Shown: positions 16,211-23,346 of the stretch, in pieces
How the letters are laid out: each line of letters begins with the position of its first letter
Numbering within the stretch: position 1 is the stretch's first letter
NCBI GenBank assembly: GCA_046536535.1
Contig: JAWDMO010000001.1
Location: 1-64,000 of the forward strand
Length of the DNA: 64,000 nucleotides
Reading direction: 5' to 3'
Origin: Conexivisphaera sp046536535
GTDB taxonomy: Archaea; Thermoproteota; Nitrososphaeria; Conexivisphaerales; Conexivisphaeraceae
The notes under the pieces: model-generated
Databases searched by the model: none
Told to the model about the DNA's origin: nothing
What the model saw: only the letters and a program-made list of their open reading frames with translations
Translations under genes and position numbers: made by a program

Positions 16211-16907
16211 GCAGGGAAAGCGCACAGATGGCCGCGGTCCGTACGATCTGCGGCCTTACAAGCTGGAAGTCGGCATGCTGAAGAACGCCGACGGGTCCGC
16301 GTACATAGAGATGGGAAAGAACAAGATAGTCGCCGCGGTCTACGGCCCTAAGGAGGTGCACCCGAGGCATCTGGTGCTGCCGGATCGCATGCTGGTCAAG
16401 TGCCGCTATCACATGTCGCCGTTCTCGGTGGAGGAGAGGAAGACGCCGGCGCCATCGAGGAGGGAGATAGAGATCTCCAAGGTCATCAGGGAGGCACTGG
16501 AGGCCTCCATACTGGTCGATGAGTTCCCGAGGACGGCGCTGGATGTGTTCGTGGAGGTGCTGGAATCCGATGGGGGCTCCCGCGGCGCCAGCATAACAGC
16601 CGCATCGCTGGCGCTCGCCAATGCAGGAATACCGATGAAGGACATGGTCGCGGCATGCGCAGTGGGCAAGGTCGACGGTCAGCTGGTATTGGATCTGAAC
16701 GACGTCGAGGATAAGGAGGGTGAGGTCGACATGCCGGTCGCGTACATGCCGAACCTCGATGAGATAACGCTGCTGCAGATGGACGGCAAGCTCACCGTGG
16801 AGGAGTTCAAGGCCGCGCTGAACTTGGCGCTCAAGGGATGCATCCAGCTATACGAGGCGCAGAAGAAAGCGTTATATGATCATTATTTCAATTCGCCGAA
16901 GGAGTAG
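16191..16907 (+). CDS. rrp41: Exosome catalytic subunit Rrp41
   Basis: Phosphorolytic 3'-5' RNase (RNase PH fold) of the archaeal exosome. Motifs: KRTDGRGPYDLRPYKLEVG near the N-terminus, the RNA-binding arginine region, SGRGASITAASLALANAGIP-like segment (here SRGASITAASLALANAGIP) and KVDGQLVLDLNDVEDKEGEV with the catalytic aspartate DVED/DKE near residue 180. TTG 16191 is preferred because GGTGAGG at 16178-16184 is well placed as its ribosome-binding site; GTG 16179 is the alternative and adds four residues. It overlaps the end of rrp4 and precedes rrp42 by 6 bp. Confidence 0.95.
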   Translation: MGKLIDEQGKRTDGRGPYDLRPYKLEVGMLKNADGSAYIEMGKNKIVAAVYGPKEVHPRHLVLPDRMLVKCRYHMSPFSVEERKTPAPSRREIEISKVIREALEASILVDEFPRTALDVFVEVLESDGGSRGASITAASLALANAGIPMKDMVAACAVGKVDGQLVLDLNDVEDKEGEVDMPVAYMPNLDEITLLQMDGKLTVEEFKAALNLALKGCIQLYEAQKKALYDHYFNSPKE

Positions 16908-16913
16908 GAGAGC

Positions 16914-17768
16914 ATGTCGATAAGTAGAAAGAACTTCGTCGTCGAGAGGCTCAGGAAGGAGAAGCTCATGGAGCTCCTGGCCAAGGGCCAGAGGCTCGAC
17001 GGCAGGGGCCTGAGGGACTACAGGCCCCTGAGCATATCCACGCAGATAGTCAGCAAGGCGGAGGGATCGGCTCAGGTCTACCTCGGGAACACGGCCGTGA
17101 TAGCGGGCGTCAAGACGTCCCTCGACAGACCCTACAGGGATACGCCGGATAGGGGCAACCTGATAGTGAACGCGGAATTCCTGCCGCTGGCATCGCCATA
17201 TATAGAGCTTGGTCCTCCAAACGAGAACGCGATAGAGCTCGCCAGGGTGGTCGACAGGGGAATAAGGGAATCCGGCATGGTGGATATGTCGAAGCTGGTC
17301 GTGAAGGCCGGGGAAACTGTATACTCGATATTCGTCGACATAAATGTGCTGAACATCGATGGCAACCTGCTGGATGCATCGTCGTACGCGGCGGTGGCGG
17401 CGCTGGCCACGGCGAAGCTGCCGGAATACGTCCTGAGCGACGGGGGGACACCGACCCGCACCGGGAACACGATACAGCTGCCGATAACGACGATACCGGT
17501 CTCCATCACGGCCGCAAAAATAGGCGAATACGCGCTGTACGATCCGACGGAGGAGGAGGAGGCCGTGATGGATACGCGTCTCACGATGGCGTTCACTGAG
17601 GACGGCATCTGCGCACTTCAGAAGGGCGGCTCGGGCGGCTGGTCTCCGGCGGAGGTCATGAAGCTGGTCGAGGAATCGTTTGAAAAGGCTAAGGAAATAA
17701 GGGAGCAGATCAGGAGGGGGTTGGGCCTTGGTGGGCAAGGAGAAACCGATCAAGGGACTGGGTCCTAA
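16914..17768 (+). CDS. rrp42: Exosome non-catalytic ring subunit Rrp42
   Basis: Inactive RNase PH-fold partner of Rrp41; three Rrp41-Rrp42 pairs make the hexameric ring. The 284-aa protein contains KGQRLDGRGLRDYRPLSI near residue 23, the segment GSAQVYLGNTAVIAGVKT, and NIDGNLLDASSYAAVAALA near 143. As in other Rrp42 proteins, the catalytic aspartates of Rrp41 are not conserved. A GGAG at 16901-16904 precedes the ATG. The end overlaps the L37Ae gene by 41 bp. Confidence 0.94.
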   Translation: MSISRKNFVVERLRKEKLMELLAKGQRLDGRGLRDYRPLSISTQIVSKAEGSAQVYLGNTAVIAGVKTSLDRPYRDTPDRGNLIVNAEFLPLASPYIELGPPNENAIELARVVDRGIRESGMVDMSKLVVKAGETVYSIFVDINVLNIDGNLLDASSYAAVAALATAKLPEYVLSDGGTPTRTGNTIQLPITTIPVSITAAKIGEYALYDPTEEEEAVMDTRLTMAFTEDGICALQKGGSGGWSPAEVMKLVEESFEKAKEIREQIRRGLGLGGQGETDQGTGS

Positions 17769-17937
17769 ATACGGCGCGACGCTCAGAAAGCGCTACAGCA
17801 TGGTGTGGAAGACCCTCAAGTCCGAGAGGATGTGTCCTAAATGCGGCTCGAAGAAGTTCACGAGGGTGGCGACCGGTATATGGGAATGTCAGAGGTGTGG
17901 TTATAAGGTGGCGGGCGGAGCATATTCGCCCGAGTGA
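17728..17937 (+). CDS. rpl37ae: Large ribosomal subunit protein eL43 (L37Ae)
   Basis: Small zinc-ribbon protein of the 50S subunit. The 69-aa product reads GPKYGATLRKRYSMVWKTL in its first half and has the four zinc cysteines in CPKCGSKKF and CQRCGYKVAGGAY. TTG 17728 or the next codon GTG 17731 starts it; GGAGGGGG just upstream inside rrp42 is the ribosome-binding site. It overlaps rrp42 and its stop overlaps the next start. In many archaea an RNA polymerase subunit P gene sits after it; none does here. Confidence 0.95.
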   Translation: MVGKEKPIKGLGPKYGATLRKRYSMVWKTLKSERMCPKCGSKKFTRVATGIWECQRCGYKVAGGAYSPE

Positions 17938-18194
17938 AGGAAGAGCGCAATCCGCCGGTGGATGTCTCAATTGAGGTTTCGTTCACGGACGGTAAGTTGA
18001 CCTCGGCTATCGCCGATGCCATGGGGGCCGACGCGGGCGATGCGAAGTTCCCGTTCTCGATCAGCGTGAATGGCCCGGACCTCACGATTAGACCGGCCAG
18101 GGCGCTCGATGCGGGGGATGCCGAGGCGTTCCTCAACAGCGCCTTAAGCCTTTTAAGGACCGCGTACCGCAGCGTTGTGTCGGTGAGATCTTGA
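17934..18194 (+). CDS. pcc1: KEOPS complex subunit Pcc1
   Basis: Dimerising subunit of KEOPS, the complex that makes the tRNA modification t6A. The 86-aa protein has the small Pcc1 alpha/beta layout: a strand (VDVSIEVSF), a helix (GKLTSAIADAMG), a central strand (FSISVNGPDLTIRPARA) and a long C-terminal helix (AEAFLNSALSLLRTAYRSV). The GTG start overlaps the eL43 stop and its end overlaps the prefoldin start, the usual archaeal arrangement. Homology is recognised from size, layout and place more than from single residues. Confidence 0.82.
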   Translation: MKEERNPPVDVSIEVSFTDGKLTSAIADAMGADAGDAKFPFSISVNGPDLTIRPARALDAGDAEAFLNSALSLLRTAYRSVVSVRS

Positions 18195-18544
18195 GCGAGA
18201 TATCGCCATGGCTACAGGAACAGCTTTCGAAATATGAACAGTTACAGTCCACGTTGCAGTCCATACTGATGCAGAAACAGCAGGTAGAGGTGGAGTTGAC
18301 GGAGACGAAGAATGCCCTCGAGGAGCTGGATAAGGCGCCCGCCGACGCGGAGATATTCAAGCAGGCCGGGTTGATACTGGTGAGGGCCGACAGGGAGAGG
18401 CTGAAGTCCGAGCTGGCGGAGAAGAAGGAGCTGGCGGAGACCAGGTATAACATACTGGCGAAACAGGAGGAGAGGCTGAAGGAGAACCTGCAGGATCTGC
18501 AGAATAAGATAAGGGAAGCGCTGGCCGCCAGGAAAGCCAGCTAG
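18191..18544 (+). CDS. pfdB: Prefoldin beta subunit
   Basis: Chaperone subunit with two coiled-coil arms; four beta and two alpha subunits form the jellyfish-like holdase that hands nascent proteins to the thermosome. The 117-aa protein has helices at about 5-50 (LQEQLSKYEQLQSTLQSIL, MQKQQVEVELTETKNALEEL) and 75-115 (RERLKSELAEKKELAETRYN), joined by the beta-hairpin region EIFKQAGLILVRAD (the family's VYKxVGxxLV). TTG start overlaps the pcc1 stop. Length is normal. Confidence 0.94.
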   Translation: MSEISPWLQEQLSKYEQLQSTLQSILMQKQQVEVELTETKNALEELDKAPADAEIFKQAGLILVRADRERLKSELAEKKELAETRYNILAKQEERLKENLQDLQNKIREALAARKAS

Positions 18545-18557
18545 GGGATCCGCGCGT

Positions 18558-19538
18558 ATGGTAGTACCGGAGTACATTGAACGCTACGACAGAATAGCGA
18601 TAGTGACGCATGCCCTGGCGGATCTGGACGCGGCCGCCGGCGCGGCGGCCCTGGCGCTCTTCGCCGCCAAACTCGGCAAACGCGTGGAGATCGTAACCCC
18701 CGGTGGCCCGACGTACGCCGCCAGAAGCCTCCTGGATAGCTTCTCGATAAGTTATCGCGAAGAGGCGATCGATGAAGACTCGGAGATCGATGCCGTTGTG
18801 CTCCTCGACGCGAGTTCCCCCGCGCGCGCCGGAGGATGGCTGGAGGATTTCATCCGCGCTCGCGGCGTCCCGATACTGATAGTCGATCATCATCCAGCCG
18901 CTGAGGGTTGGGGCGACCGCGCTCTAGTGGACGAGGCCGCCTCGTCCACCTCCGAGATACTGGCGTCCGAACTGCGTGAAGCCGATATGGACCGGGAAAT
19001 CGCGTGCGCCCTCAGCATGGGCATACTGGCCGACACAAGGGGGCTCAGCACGGCATCCTGCAGGACGCTCGGTCTCTATCATTATCTGTGCGGCATATGC
19101 GGGAAAACCCCGGAAGAACTCAGGATGATAACCCACAAGCCGGATGATGTGTCCGAGACGCTGGCGAAACTCAAGGGCCTCCAGAGGACCAGGATCGTCG
19201 CGATCGGCGACTGGATGGTCGCTATCTCAACGGCCGCCAGCCATCAGTCGTCGGTGGCACAGGCGCTGGTCCAGGTGGGCGCTGACATGGGCGCGGCCGT
19301 GGGAAGGGATGAGTACGGCTCCGCCGGGAGCATGAGGGCGTCGCGTAACTTCCAGAGCCACACCGGAATTCACCTGGGAAGGCTCGCCGAGGAAATGGCC
19401 CGCGAGCTGGGGGGTTCCGGGGGAGGACACCCCGCTACGGCGTCGTTCCGTGTAAGGTCCGGACCCGGAACGGCGGTCGATTCCCTCCTGAGGCTCCTCG
19501 GTAAATCGTTAAATTCGAACGTCCGGGATATCGTCTAG
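18558..19538 (+). CDS. DHH/DHHA1 phosphoesterase (RecJ/NrnA-like)
   Basis: Metal-dependent phosphodiesterase of the DHH superfamily, whose members degrade short oligonucleotides, cyclic dinucleotides or single-stranded DNA. The 326-aa protein has motif I THALADLDAAAGA (about 19-31), motif II VVLLDASSPA, the DHH motif in LIVDHHPAAEGWG (about 115-122) and the DHHA1 signature SGGGHPATASF near the C-terminus. It is the last gene of the exosome/prefoldin operon, 13 bp after pfdB, suggesting a job in RNA turnover. It is too short for a full bacterial RecJ; the substrate is not decidable from sequence. Confidence 0.88.
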   Translation: MVVPEYIERYDRIAIVTHALADLDAAAGAAALALFAAKLGKRVEIVTPGGPTYAARSLLDSFSISYREEAIDEDSEIDAVVLLDASSPARAGGWLEDFIRARGVPILIVDHHPAAEGWGDRALVDEAASSTSEILASELREADMDREIACALSMGILADTRGLSTASCRTLGLYHYLCGICGKTPEELRMITHKPDDVSETLAKLKGLQRTRIVAIGDWMVAISTAASHQSSVAQALVQVGADMGAAVGRDEYGSAGSMRASRNFQSHTGIHLGRLAEEMARELGGSGGGHPATASFRVRSGPGTAVDSLLRLLGKSLNSNVRDIV

Positions 19539-19539
19539 C

Positions 19540-20403
19540 TTGCCGTCCGGATGCGCGAGGCCCGCCGTGGAGTTCACGAAGTTCTCGTTCACCTACAGAG
19601 GAAGCGCCGTCCCTGCGCTGCGCGACATCGACCTCTGCCTGGAGGCCGGCGAGCTCCACCTGATAGTCGGGGGGAGCGGCAGCGGCAAGACCAGTCTGAT
19701 CAGGAGCATAATAGGACTGATACCGCACTTTTACGAGGGGGATGTTGAGGGGGATGTCCGCGTCATGGGGGAATCGGTGGCCGGAAGCTCGATAGGGGAT
19801 CTGGCGAAGCGCGTGGGATATGTGTTCCAGGACCCGGAAAATCAGCTGCTTGCGGCCACGGTGGGGAGGGACGTCTCGATGTCGCTGGAGGCCGGAGGAA
19901 CTCCTCCGGACATCGCCGAGGGAATTTCCAGGGGGATCCTAAGGAAGCTCGGCGTGGATCATCTCTTCGACAGGTCGCCCCACGAACTTTCGGATGGACA
20001 GAGGCAGCGCGTGGCAATAGCCGGTGAGATAGCCAGGGCGCCCCGCATCCTGCTCCTCGACGAGCCATCGTCCATGCTGGATCCGCGCGCAACGGCGGAG
20101 TTGATGGTGATGTTGAAGGAGCTGAAGATGCGCGAGGGGCTCACGATGATAGTGGTGGAGCACAGGCTGGAACCGGCCATCGCCCTGGCGGATAACGTAG
20201 TGGCGTTGAGGGATGGCGGGGTCATACTGTCGGGCGCCCCCCGGGATCTCCTGGGCGACTGGATGTCGGTTGCCGAGTTAAAGTCGGCGGGCGTGAGCAC
20301 ACCGCCCGTCGTGCAGATATATCATAGCCTTAAGCACCGGGGAATCGACATCGCCAGGGTGCCGCTGTCGGTGGATGAGCTACTGAGCGAGGTCCGGGCG
20401 TGA
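19540..20403 (+). CDS. ecfA1: ECF transporter ATPase subunit A (EcfA)
   Basis: ABC-type ATPase of an energy-coupling-factor importer for a vitamin or metal. Walker A is GGSGSGKTSL near residue 47, the Q loop is FQDPENQLLAATV, the signature is LSDGQRQRVAI (LSGGQ with Asp for the second Gly), Walker B ILLLDEPSSMLDP and switch VVEHRLE. The FQDPENQ motif is typical of EcfA. TTG 19540 starts one base after the DHH stop; GTG 19567 is an alternative that trims nine atypical residues. The gene is followed directly by a second ATPase and EcfT. Confidence 0.9.
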   Translation: MPSGCARPAVEFTKFSFTYRGSAVPALRDIDLCLEAGELHLIVGGSGSGKTSLIRSIIGLIPHFYEGDVEGDVRVMGESVAGSSIGDLAKRVGYVFQDPENQLLAATVGRDVSMSLEAGGTPPDIAEGISRGILRKLGVDHLFDRSPHELSDGQRQRVAIAGEIARAPRILLLDEPSSMLDPRATAELMVMLKELKMREGLTMIVVEHRLEPAIALADNVVALRDGGVILSGAPRDLLGDWMSVAELKSAGVSTPPVVQIYHSLKHRGIDIARVPLSVDELLSEVRA

Positions 20404-20404
20404 A

Positions 20405-21220
20405 TTGTCAGCCATAGAATTCGACGGCGTCTGGTACTCGTACCGCGATGGGGGCTATGCGCTGAGCGACGTGACGTTCAGCGTGAAGGCCGGTGAAGCG
20501 GTGGCCATCGTCGGGCATAACGGATCGGGAAAGACCACGCTGCTCAGACACCTCAACGGGCTCGTGAAACCCACGCGCGGAACGGTCACAATCCTGGGCA
20601 TGGACACCAAAGGGATCAGCGTGAGCCGGCTCTCCCGGTCGGTTGGGCTGGTATTCCAGAATCCGCGCAATCAGCTGTTCGCGCAGACGGCGCTGGAGGA
20701 GGCGGCGTTCGGGCCACGTAACTTCAAGTTGAAGGATCCCGTGGAAGCCGCCAGATCCGCGTTATCCGAAATGCGGCTCGCGGGACACGAATCGCGGTCG
20801 CCGCTGAGCCTCAGCGGAGGGGAGCAGAAGAGGCTCAGCATAGCGGCGGTGCTCAGCTGGTCCCCAAGGATCCTCGCGCTCGACGAGCCAACGGTAGGCC
20901 AGGGTTTACACGATAAGATGAGGCTGCTGGGGTTGATAAGGTTGTGGTCGTCGAGGGGGATAACGGTCGTGATAGCCAGCCATGACGTGGAATTCATCTG
21001 GCGCCTCAATCCGCGCGTGATCGCCATGTCGGGGGGATCGATAGTCGCCGATGGCCCGGCACACGACGTGCTGTCGGACGAGGAGGCCGCGCGCTCGGCC
21101 GGGTTCAGGCCCCCCCAGCTAGCCGAGATAGGAAATGCCCTGGGGTTGCGCGAAATTCCGGGGGATATCGAGGAAGCGGCCGACGCCCTAACGCATCTAA
21201 TGCGCGGTGTCCGGCGATGA
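20405..21220 (+). CDS. ecfA2: ECF transporter ATPase subunit A' (EcfA')
   Basis: Second ABC ATPase of the importer. The 271-aa protein has Walker A GHNGSGKTTLLRHLNGL, Q loop FQNPRNQLFAQTALEEAAFGPRN (a split of which, FQNPRNQLF, is diagnostic of EcfA'), signature LSGGEQKRLSIA, Walker B ILALDEPTVGQ and switch SHDVEF. The C-terminal part beyond the ATPase core is short. TTG 20405 follows the stop of the first ATPase by one base, and its end overlaps the EcfT start in ATGA. Confidence 0.93.
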   Translation: MSAIEFDGVWYSYRDGGYALSDVTFSVKAGEAVAIVGHNGSGKTTLLRHLNGLVKPTRGTVTILGMDTKGISVSRLSRSVGLVFQNPRNQLFAQTALEEAAFGPRNFKLKDPVEAARSALSEMRLAGHESRSPLSLSGGEQKRLSIAAVLSWSPRILALDEPTVGQGLHDKMRLLGLIRLWSSRGITVVIASHDVEFIWRLNPRVIAMSGGSIVADGPAHDVLSDEEAARSAGFRPPQLAEIGNALGLREIPGDIEEAADALTHLMRGVRR

Positions 21221-21909
21221 CGGCCGCCATCAGGTCACTTTACGGGGCGCGGGGGAACTCACCGGTGCACGGCGCGGATCCGAGGTGCAAGCTCCTACTA
21301 TCGCTGATCCTGTTCGTATCACCCCTGCTTTCCTACGGCATTATCCCGCTCGTTATGGACTACGCTATCGTGATATCCACGGCGGCGGTCGGCCGCGCCG
21401 CCGCATCGCTGATGAAACTTCAGCTACCCGCCGTGGGCATCTCCGCCGTGATATCCGCATCTGAGATGCTGGCCGGCTACCGGGCGTCCGTGGCCGCCGC
21501 CACCGGCCTGAGATTCCTGGACATAGTCGCGGCCGCATCGCTCTTTTACCTCATAACATCCGTCGATGAGGTGGGGGATGTGCTGGCATGGCTGAGGGTC
21601 CCGCGGGAGGCTTCCATCTGGATTACCATATCCCTGAGGTTCGTGCCTATTCTCGCGAGGGATCTCTCACAGATAGCGGAATCGCAGTCCTCCAGGGGCA
21701 TGGGGGCAGGCGGATTCCTGGACTGGCTAAGGGGACTTCCATCGCTTGTGACGCCGGCGATCGCGACGTCGCTGATCAGGGGCAGGGAGGTGGCGGAGGC
21801 CTTGGAAATAAGGGGATATTACGCCGGGAGGCCTCCGGGCGGCGGACGCTGGCTGTGTGCGCTTGGCATTGCAGCCGCGATCGCGATGACGTTGACCGCG
21901 GCGATTTAA
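21217..21909 (+). CDS. ecfT: ECF transporter transmembrane subunit T (EcfT)
   Basis: Membrane scaffold linking the two ATPases to a substrate-binding S subunit. The 230-aa protein has about five hydrophobic helices (near 28-45, 48-66, 70-110, 112-130 and 213-230) and the two coupling motifs, each built around Arg-Gly: SSRGMGAGG (about 151-159) and EIRGYYAGR (about 197-205). The N-terminal GADPRCKLLLSLILF is typical. No S-subunit gene lies in or beside the operon, so the substrate is unknown and the S protein must be encoded elsewhere, perhaps shared. Confidence 0.9.
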   Translation: MTAAIRSLYGARGNSPVHGADPRCKLLLSLILFVSPLLSYGIIPLVMDYAIVISTAAVGRAAASLMKLQLPAVGISAVISASEMLAGYRASVAAATGLRFLDIVAAASLFYLITSVDEVGDVLAWLRVPREASIWITISLRFVPILARDLSQIAESQSSRGMGAGGFLDWLRGLPSLVTPAIATSLIRGREVAEALEIRGYYAGRPPGGGRWLCALGIAAAIAMTLTAAI

Positions 21910-21966
21910 TACGCGGCGGACGCGTATGTTTATTATTGACCCGATAAACGCGATCTGGGGTCCGAC

Positions 21967-22338
21967 GTGGCGGTCAGGGTGAAACTCGACGAATGGACGC
22001 GCCTGCCGAGGCTGGGCACCGATGCGTTCAAGGAACTCATGAGGGCCGGTGTACGCTACGAGACCGGCGCGGGGTTCCTCGTGCCTCGGAACGCCGATCT
22101 GGAACGCGTCAGGCATGCGGTGTCCGGCGCCTTGGACGGCGCGCCAGTGGAGTTCGCGTTCAGATGCATGCTCTGCGGACGCGAGATGTCCTGTGAGGAT
22201 TGCGAGTATCACGACGTCTGCTCTATCGAGACGTCATCGCACGCGTGTATATGCGATGAATGCGCAAGGACCGGCGATTTCGATTCATATGCGGAGAATT
22301 GGCGTAAATTGATCCAGCGAGTGAACGGTCACGACTGA
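21967..22338 (+). CDS. Cysteine-rich small protein, unknown
   Basis: I do not recognise this 123-aa protein. The N-terminal 60 residues look like a small alpha/beta domain (GTDAFKELMRAGVRYETGAG, FLVPRNADLERVRHAVSGAL). The C-terminal part has eight cysteines in a tight pattern: C67, C70 (FRCMLCGREM), C76, C79 (SCEDCEYHD), C85, C94, C96 and C99 (ACICDEC), enough for two zinc sites or an iron-sulfur cluster. GTG 21967 is preceded by a TATA-like TTTATTATTG at 21929-21938, giving a nearly leaderless transcript. It follows the ECF operon but probably has its own promoter. Confidence 0.72.
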   Translation: MAVRVKLDEWTRLPRLGTDAFKELMRAGVRYETGAGFLVPRNADLERVRHAVSGALDGAPVEFAFRCMLCGREMSCEDCEYHDVCSIETSSHACICDECARTGDFDSYAENWRKLIQRVNGHD

Positions 22339-22797
22339 GCGCTCAGCACTCAAGATCCCGGCCATATGATAGCCCAGGGCTAGAGTCATCATCGCCGTAT
22401 CCGGGCGGGCTCGCTCTCGGATGAATTACCCCGTCCGTTAGGACGTGGCTCCTCGCTTCATCGCTCGGCCTTGCCGATCCCGAAGGGCCGGTGAGGGGCC
22501 GAGCTCCATGGACAATGAGGGCGATTCCCCTCCCGAAGACACGCACGCGCTCATCTACGTCACCCCACATGGGGCCGCTGGATGGGACGGCGGCGTACTC
22601 CATCGACCCCCGCTCGAACCGAGGCGTCCCGGTGACGCTCATCCCGTCGATGGCCATCAGCGGACGATGATCCATCAGCGGACGGTTAAAGCCTTTCCGT
22701 GGTAGCACAGTCCATCCCCCATCGTGGCAGGAGTCTCCCGCTCCCAAACTCCTATTGAGATAAATTCTTTTAGAGGAGGACCTACCGGTGATGATGT
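22339..22797. other. 459-bp intergenic region with a tnpB 3'-end relic
   Basis: No intact gene. The segment from about 22421 rightward resembles the 3' end of a tnpB element on the minus strand (see the repeat entry). Just before 22798, ATAAATTCTTTT (22760-22771) and GAGGAGGA (22773-22780) are the probable promoter and ribosome-binding site of the next gene. Confidence 0.5.
22421..22720 (-). mobile_element. Decayed tnpB 3' end (IS200/IS605 type)
   Basis: The left edge reads ATGAATTACCCCGTCC then GTTAGGACGTGGCTCCTCGC, matching the right-end hairpin seen at 30766, 35141 and 56464 (GTGAACTACCCCGnCC...GGGCTTCC). On the minus strand a Gly/Pro/Arg-rich frame runs for about 300 bp into this end, like tnpB C-terminal tails that overlap the guide RNA. 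No zinc-finger or RuvC motif survives, so the assignment rests on the end sequence. Confidence 0.45.
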
Positions 22798-23346
22798 ATG
22801 ACAGCCGTTGTCAAGGTGGACAAGGAGGTATCCCTGGACCGGTTCAGGAAATTCCTGATCCTGAGCACATGCAAGACGTTCATCCCCGAGGAGTATGAAC
22901 GCGACTTCCTCGTGTTCCCCGAGAGATATGGGGAGAAGGGCGTGATCTACGTCGAGGCCGCGGATAAGTACACCCTGGACAAGATCAGGGATATAACGTT
23001 CGCCCGGGTCAGGGACGTCCTGGGGATCATCTACGAGTCCAAGAGCGGCAATACGTCGCTCAGATGGAGACAGATAAGGGGTAAAATCGGCAGGGTGTCC
23101 GGACAGGCATCCACCAATGCGCTGGTCAATTTAATAGCGGCTGGTGTGATCGAGGAGGAGGACGTGAAGGGCCCTCGCGGCGGAGCCGAGGGATCGGATT
23201 CCGGTGGGAAGGAAAAACAACCGGAATCGGAATCAGAGCGAGAACCTGATAGCCGCCCTATCTATCGACTCGAATATCGTCGGATGCTGATGGGCCAGTA
23301 CCGCTATGTCCTTGATCGCGACATTGGAGGCGACGGCCAAGGCTAG
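22798..23346 (+). CDS. Unknown protein with a possible winged-helix segment
   Basis: I do not recognise this 182-aa protein. Residues 1-75 form a mixed domain (VSLDRFRKFLILSTCKTFIP, ERYGEKGVIYVEAADKYTLD); residues 75-120 could be a winged helix (SLRWRQIRGKIGRVSGQAST, NALVNLIAAGVIEEEDV); then follows a low-complexity charged linker (GGKEKQPESESEREPDS) and about 28 more residues. The last 114 bp overlap the 3' end of the convergent flavoprotein gene, which is unusual: the true protein may end near the linker, where a one-base shift would reach a stop at about 23247. ATG 22798 has a purine-rich site GAGGAGGA upstream. Confidence 0.7.
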   Translation: MTAVVKVDKEVSLDRFRKFLILSTCKTFIPEEYERDFLVFPERYGEKGVIYVEAADKYTLDKIRDITFARVRDVLGIIYESKSGNTSLRWRQIRGKIGRVSGQASTNALVNLIAAGVIEEEDVKGPRGGAEGSDSGGKEKQPESESEREPDSRPIYRLEYRRMLMGQYRYVLDRDIGGDGQG

